Below are positions 39,453-47,800 of a stretch of 64,000 nt of DNA, piece by piece. The translations under genes were made by a program, and so were the position numbers. Source of the DNA: Alviniconcha marisindica (taxonomy: Eukaryota > Mollusca > Gastropoda > Provannidae); the NCBI GenBank assembly GCA_018857735.1, contig JABMCL010002924.1, positions 186,001 through 250,000 of the forward strand, in the 5' to 3' direction. Under the pieces are notes generated by a model, which saw nothing but the letters and a program-made list of their open reading frames with translations, was not told the origin of the DNA and made no database searches. The stretch's first letter is position 1, and each line of letters opens with the position of its first letter.

Positions 39453-39533
<81 letters not shown>

Positions 39534-41826
39534 AATTAGGGGTCAAACATCACACAAAATTTGTATTTGATGAAAAAGAAAATCTCCCTGAGCTAAGGTC
39601 ATTAGTAAAAAGGTTGATGCAGGCCATTTAAAAATGGCTGAAACAAGGGACACAAATATTCAGAAAAACAACATGTTTTTAATGCAAAATAAACCTCTCT
39701 CCAAATCCAATCCTATTCATTTACTGTAAGCAAAAACGTCCAGATTTGCACAACAGAGTGCAGTTTAATTACAGGGTTTTAAGCAGCCTCTTTCTCACTC
39801 AGTCGCTGTCTCTCTGGTGTTGGGGTGCAAAGTCAGTTATAAGAACATATCCACTTTGACAGCTGCCAGGAAAGGGAGGGTGACTTCAAACGAGGGCAGT
39901 TCACTGTCTACATCACTTTCCAGCCGTATTACTAGTTTCCTACCTTTTGTTGTTGTTGCTCATGCAGGACCAACCACATTTCACAGCTCTGCATAATGCC
40001 ACAAAAGACAATGCAGAAAAGTCTGACTTGATTTTTTTCATAGTCATGATGATAGTTCTGAACCAGTTCCTTCAGGACCAACCACATTTTGCAGCTCAGC
40101 ATAATGTCTTTGGATGTGAAGACTTGTGTCCATGCTTTTCTCATGTCTTTAAAAAATTACCAGTTTCTTCTTTCTTTTTGAAAGTAGAAACATACTAGTT
40201 AACTGCTGAATACTTAATACAGTAGCATAACAAAAACTGAAGTACCTGAGAACCTCTTTGTAAGAGGTGAGAGCAGAGCGGTCGCGTCCTTCCTGCTGAT
40301 AAAGTCGAGCCAAAGCCAGGTTGATCTTGCCTGTACGCTGCTTGCTGCTCACGCTCTCTAGCTGCAACACAGGCATTGCCAGTCAACATATCTCTTTTGA
40401 CTAGCCCCACACTACCAGCACAGATGCTGTCAACACACCTCATTACCAGCACAGACCCTGTCAACACACCTCATTACCAGCACAGACCCTGTCAACACAC
40501 CTCATTACCAGCACAGACCCTGTCAACACACCTCATTACCAGCACAGACCCTGTCAACACACCTCATTACCAGCACAGACCCTGTCAACACCTCATTACC
40601 AGCACATACCCTATCAACACACCTCATTACTAGCACTGACCCTGTCAAAACACCTCATTACCTGCACAGATCCTATCAACACACCTCATTACTAACACAG
40701 ACCCTGTCAACACACCTCATTTCTAGCACTGATCCTGTCAAAACACCTCATTACCCTACATCACCAGCACATCTCATTACCAATGCAAACCAAGTCAACA
40801 CATCTCATTACCTCTGACTCCTACATCACCAGCACAGGGCCTGTGTACAGAGTGTAGGGGTGAGGTGATGAGATGTGTTGACAGGGTCTGTGTTGGTGGT
40901 GTATGGGTGAGAGGTGATGAGATGTGTTGACAGGGTCTGTGTTGGTGGTGTATGGGTGAGAGGTGATGAGGTGTGTTGACAGGATCTGTGTTGGTGGTGT
41001 ATGGGTGAGAGGTGATGGGGTGTGTTGACAGGGTCTGTGTTGGTGGTGTATGGGTGAGAGGTGATGAGGTGTGTTGACAGGGTCTGTGTTGGTAGTGTAT
41101 GGGTGAGAGGTAATGAGGTGTGTTGACAGGGTCTGTGTTGGTGGTGTATGGGTGAGGTAATGAGGTGTGTTGACAGGGTCTGTGCTGTTAATGAGATGTG
41201 TCAAGTAACAAGGTCAAAGTCACATGACCACACATCAAATAATGCAATTTATAAAACAAAACTTGAATTTAAAAGCCCATCCATTTCTTCACATTCACAG
41301 TTTAATCAGCCAGACAGTTCTTCAAGGTGCAACAGAAAAAAGCACCAAAGAAAAGAGAAAAACACCTTTCATTATTTATAAATGACTCCCTCTTGTGTAG
41401 GTCATTATTGGCTCCAAGGTATGCACCACATGCTGCAACAATACTAAGTGATCCTCTGAATGTAACCTTCTTTTTATAGACTGAATCAAGAAATGCATTA
41501 CCACTTGAAGAGCATCTGCATTTTCCTTTAACTTCATGTGGCACTGGTATAGTCGGTATTTCACCTCAACTTCAGGTGGGATTTCCTGAAAAAACACATT
41601 AAACATTGGAGAGAAAAAAATCTGCAGTTTGTTTAAAAAAGATCAGCATTTTAGAAAATACAGTAAAACCTGTCACATTTTGATTATACAAATTTTACAA
41701 TGCACATAGAGAAACTTCCATGCAATATGCATGTTCACAAAGCAGGGATTAGGGACAATGAAGCATACCTTTTCATACATGCACACTGTAAGGAGCACAA
41801 TAAGTGCGCACACACACACACACGCA

Positions 41827-41860
<34 letters not shown>

Positions 41861-44800
41861 GAGAAAATGACAAACTACAATGAAAGAAGTGTGTCTTGAG
41901 AGCAGAGAGGAAAAAATGAATAGAGGCTGACTCACTGATGCTCCTTGGCAGGGCATTCTAATGGAAAGGGGTGATATATCTTAAGGCTTGCAGGTCACAC
42001 TGCTTTGTTTCACAGTCCTTGAGCCCACAAATATCAAGAAATGACCCACTTGCTGATCAGAGACAGTCAGATGGAGTGTATGGCAGAATGAGCACAGAGA
42101 GATGAGTGAAAAAATCTGCCAGCAACTCAGCAGGAACCACTGTCTTGTGACTTTGTCCCTCACAATTATGAAACATTAAAATGGCTTGCATCGCTGCCCG
42201 CCTTCTCGTAGTAACAGTGTAGTGATAGGTATATAATCTCCATACCCCCTTCCCCCTACTCCCCATCCCTAATAAGCCTTGCAGTTTCTGTGAACATTAG
42301 GCACCATGTTTACTTACTATGAACTGCCAGTTTCTGACAAACATTCAGGAAGAAAATTGACAGTACCCAGTGAGTGTTAAATGAATTTTATGCAACACAT
42401 CAAGGCATGTTAAGCAGTGCTAAGTGGCACGCTGTAGCAGACGACAGACTGTCAGACTGTGGCAAGGTACTGAGTGGCTAAACTATTTTTGCCTAGAGGG
42501 ATAGGGGATATAAATGGCCCGCGCATGGGCAGTAGATGACACACTGTTTTGGCGCGCTTTGCAAAGGAACAAAGAACACTACTTTGGCTCCCCTCTTCCT
42601 GGTAGGCAGGCTCTCACAAAGTAGCACACCAGAACCTTCAAAACGGAATTGTACGCAATTAAAGCGGGACCACCAATTGTTAAGCTGTTTAATTTCTGGC
42701 ACTTTATGAATAAAGTTGCCCTTTTTCACTCACAGTTGTGTGTTGGATTTGATGTGTGGCATAAAAGGTTTTATGTGACTGAAAGAACATAAAAGTATAC
42801 ATATTCTGAACTTACAGTTGAATTTCCACATTTGCCTTTTGCTTTGTTAATGGCCTTTCTCAGCAATAATGATTTCTTGAAAATTCTCTGAAAAGAAAAA
42901 CACAAAAAATAGTAACAAAAACAATAATACTTAATACTGATGAGTGATACACAAAATTTACTTAAAATCAGAGATAATAAATAGTAATGACACTAATAAT
43001 ACCAAGAAGAGTAAACCCTCATTTAGCTCACATTCACAATGGGAAAATCGCATTTTTGTGACCTTGAATACAGGTAAAGAAAATAAAAACTGAAATAAAC
43101 ATTTCAGTCCTAAGTCCAGTATGGGTTACAGTTAGGGTAGCACTCTTGTTACCTGTTAACTCATATGGCATTTCACGAAGAAGTGTGTGAAACAAAAGCG
43201 TTTCAAAACCATTTCACTTCAGAGGTTAAATTTGAATGTAAAGAGGTGTGCACATCACCTGATGACTAGAAGTAGAAAGTGGTCAGCTTTTGACTTGCAT
43301 GAAAAAATGTGTCTATTAAGAGTATAATGATTAATGTAATGATCAGTGTTAGGCCAAACCTCCTTGCGATTTAAAGCTATAAATCCCAGGACAAACTGCA
43401 AGATGTTGCATTATATTTTTTAAGTATGCTTCACACTAGAAGAGATTTTTATTTTTTGCTGTTTACTTATTTGTGGGTTATCAGCAACATTTTTCACAGC
43501 CAATTTCCCAGCCTCAGATGACTTTTTTTTGTTAATCACACATTGACACAATCATTTTAAAACTAGTCTGTACCAATGATGGAACTCTGTAACAGTGAGA
43601 AAAGGAAACTGATCAAATAATTAATGAGACTAAACAGTAAATAACATACTGATTGTATTTATCATTCATTTCATGTGTGCTTTTTACATTACAACCACCA
43701 ACTCAGTAGTGTAGTGGTTAATGCTCTGGAATGCAGATTGGGAGGACATGGGTTTTAATCCCATCAGAGTCATGTGTGATTTTCATCTCTGACTGACTCC
43801 TCCCTGAGATGGGAGTGCTATGCCTATGGGCCCAGTTGGAAGGTTGGGACCACACAACTGAGCTTCATCCACATTACACATTGGTCTTTGAGGGTGCTGC
43901 TCAACCAACACCAGTTTCTGGGCCTGGTTAGCACTGAAATAATTATGACAGTAATTAACATTGTTTTCAGGAAGGGACATAGCAGTTAATATACCCTGTG
44001 CATGTTGAAGCAGGCATCAATCAACACCCCAAAGTCACCTGGTACCAGTACTAGCAATGTAGTGTCTTTAGGGGAGGTTAGTCTACTAGTAGTAGTACAC
44101 ACACCTCTGGCAGAATGGACGTTGGACACAGCTAGAGATAGAAATGCTGCAACAAGTGTCATGGGGAAAGTGCCTCTGATGCCATGCAAGATGGCACAAC
44201 AAAAAAAGATGCAAAAAAAGAGACCTTAACTATAAACTGATAAAGCATATATATATGGGTTCTTCTTCAGTGCTGGTCCTAATTGGTAGTCACTCACGTT
44301 GCAACAGTTTTGTTGTAAATCAGTTCCTTTTTTTCGCACCAAATAGAGAAAATTCCCCTTGTTATACACCCAAGAAGCAATGAGAGCAATATGGTGGAAA
44401 AAAAATGTTTTGTTTATTTTTTATTAGCAAAATATACTCCCATGTAATGCAAAAAGTAGGCATATGTAGGATCAAAAACAAACATGTTTAGTAATGGTTG
44501 CAGTCATTTCAAATTATTCCTCAGTCCATGAACAAGGAGAGAAGAATTGGTCAAAACATAACATTCGTTTCTGGTGACATGGAACTGGACGGAAGTTGAT
44601 TCTGTCACACAAAACGTGCGTTGTATCATCGTGTTGCAGAACGTGCATTAAACAAATCTTCCCTACTTTGTTTTGATTTCTGTGTGAAACTGAGATTGTG
44701 CTATAGTATTAATGATGATGTAACTTTGAGATTCTTTTGATTTAAATTTGCTATCTTCTATCGGACTAGAAATGACAGAACTTAATGCGACATGGTGTGC

Positions 44801-47800
44801 TTGCGGAGTTTTTGTTTGGAATTTTTATTGTTGTTTCTTCTGTCCTGTTTTAGTAGTGACATGGTGTGCTTGCAGAGGTTTTTTGTTTCTGTTCTGTTCA
44901 TTTTTAGTAAACTTTACTCATTTAAGCTGGAAAGAATTCAACATAATATTAATAATATCAATATACTGAGTAGAACTGTACTTGTTTTGTTTTTTTGTTT
45001 TTTCTTATTCATGTTTTTTGTTTTGTTTTTGTTTGGTTCCTGGGATGGGGGTGGGGGTGCATTAGCATTCATGAAAAAGACAGGCAGCATACTATTAACT
45101 ATATATGTACAAGTTTACTACATCTTGTTTTTCCATTTCCTCCAACTTTGATTGCTGTCTCTGAATGTGATGTGTTGTGGACTGCAACTTGTGCTGTGAT
45201 TTCACTTGTTGGCTCTGTTAAATCTAGGTTCTAGACTACAAGACTTCATCTGGAGAAGTGCAGATAAAGTTCCTGCGTGAAAATCAGAGCAGCTTCTCGT
45301 TCCCTGCAACTGATGACATCCCTTGGGTGCCTGCAGATCAGCTTGCAAAACTAAGCCACTACAGACCGGTGTCAAATGCAGCTGGGTTTTTTACAGAATA
45401 AAAGTTGCAATTGTCATTGTTTTGCATGAGAACAGATGATTGATTAAATTTTCATGTTAAGTTTCAGGCAATTCATGTAAACATTACTAGTACTGTTCAT
45501 CACTTCTTCTTTTTTCTTTCACATAAACAAAACTTGTCAAACTAAAAAAAACAACTTGTCAAACTCAAAACAAATGCTTACATACATGTAATGTGTACAA
45601 ATAGTCTGAAAAAATACATTTTCTACATGCTTTTAACAGTTTCCAACCTGAGTGATTATTGAATGTCATGTGAAACATATGTTACATGTCACGTGAAACA
45701 TGCGTTACAATTCAAAGAACATCCGAAGTTGAGGAAGTGTTCCAATATTACTTTGGAATATGTCCACAGCATCAAAAACTAACAAGAATAAATACTTGTT
45801 CATGATCCATGGTGTTTGTTTGATCTTGAAGAAAAAACTTTTCTTTCCATTCACGCATGTTTCAGTGTCACAATTTTGCGGGTAGGCTGTTCTACGCTCA
45901 AGTGGATGAACCCTCTTAAAAATTGCACTTAGTTACTCCTAATGATTGTTATTCAAAATCTTTCTATGAAATAATAAGGTTCTTGTTCTAAATAATACAT
46001 AATGACACTTTTATGTCATACCGAAACATGCGTTATGCTCCCCACTTAGACATGTTCGAAGCCACCCTAACTTGCAGTCAGGGTCCTAACTGCTTTTCTT
46101 TTACTTGTGCCTTAAAATAGGATGTATGTGGAACACAACAAGCCTAACTGGGATAAGCTGCAAGCTGTTTCAGTTTTGACCTCTGATTCCCCCTTTCTAG
46201 GACCAGCACTGAAGAAGAACCCATATATATATATTATATGCTCTTGTGTTGTAACTCTACCACAAATTTCCATTTTTTTAAATATTATTTATTATTTCAA
46301 ATAATTAGAACCATCCCTAACTGCAAAAAACACACCATCTGAAACAAACCTAACCTAACTGATAATGCTTGCAGTTCCATTTTCTAGTTGTACCTTGCAT
46401 GCACGCATTGCATGATGACAAATTAACTTAACCAAACAAAATTAACCTGGTCTTATAGAAAACCATACACTATTAATATTATAGAGGCCGTGCTTTCCAC
46501 TGTATGGTGAGTTGAAATACTGGGCTGTTTACCGTAAGCACAAGACATTTTACCTTTAAAGTTTAGCCCTAGGGATCGCCCTAGGGTTTTCAAAATAGCA
46601 TACAGCATGTATGCAAACATGTCAAAGAATGTCCCTCCATTTCATTTTCAGTGAGTGTTTGCCATCAGTGGTTTTGTCCAGGTTCTCCATTCTAAATTAA
46701 ACACATCTACTGATCTTGATTAAATTACATGGGACAGAACTCAAATTCAAGCAAATGGTAACCATATTTTTTCTTTAATTCTGCTGTGTGTATGTATTTG
46801 TGTATGAGTGTGTGTGTTCAAAATAACTGAAGTCCATTTGACTGTTGTGTTGGAATTTGGTTGTCAATGCTGGACTTAAAGGTTTTCAGTTAAACAGGGT
46901 TTTCAATGTCTTCAAAGGGAAAAATCACAAGTTCACTAGAAGTAGTACAGTAGTACTAGAAGTAGACTAGTACATGATACATTAAAATAATATGGTTTAA
47001 AGCATTTAAGATGTTTAGAAAATGTATGTATTATTCTGGTATCTAGAAATAATGTGTTGGATGTGAACTGTGATGTGGGACAAAGTGCTCAGGAAAAGTT
47101 AAGACAGCAAACGTGGCGCAGAACAGTTACATACAACAGCTTTGCGGTATTCCCCCTGCTGATAATAAGCATTGCCATAGTAGACAAGACACTGGTACTT
47201 CTGTGGCAGTGTCATCAGGGGCTCAGTGCTGCTGTCTGACTCATTGCTTTCACTCATTGATGAAGCCAGTGAAAACTGAAACAGGCAAATATATATATAT
47301 CCTATATTCAATTACACTTTAAAAAATCAAATACAGAGTTAACTGATACAGTGATACTGATAGTGACACTGCTAGCCTTCTGAAACAAGACCAGAACAAA
47401 CAAAAAGTTAAAATTAATGCTTATTAAGTTATTTTAATTACACAACACATGAAAACACCTTTACCAAGCAACAGACACGAGACAATATTTACAATTGTAA
47501 CAATAACTAAGAAATGATGATACTATAAGAATGAAATTTGATCTAGTCAGCTTGCAGATGGTGAAGAATTTTATGGCAGGATTTCTTGCTTGAAAATGGT
47601 GTTCTCCCTCATGTTAAAACAAAAACCTTTGGCCAACGCTCTCTCTCTTAATCTTACTGTGATCCAAAGCAAATGAATTGTTTCCCTGCTCATGATTCAA
47701 CAGATTATTGAATAACATTAACAACATGTTAAAAATGATGTGCTCAGTGTTTTTCTGCAACAATATGGAGAAAAAAATGTCTAATACTAACACAGTAACA

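Noticed and set aside
40425..41190. CRISPR-like repeat array
   Set aside because: Units are contiguous without unique spacers, and the context is an intron of an animal gene.
40376..41204. Proline/threonine-rich open frames
   Set aside because: Products of the 31-bp and 49-bp arrays.
43697..43775. Functional tRNA gene
   Set aside because: A and B boxes are present, but no complete acceptor stem or anticodon arm could be drawn; a SINE head is a better fit.
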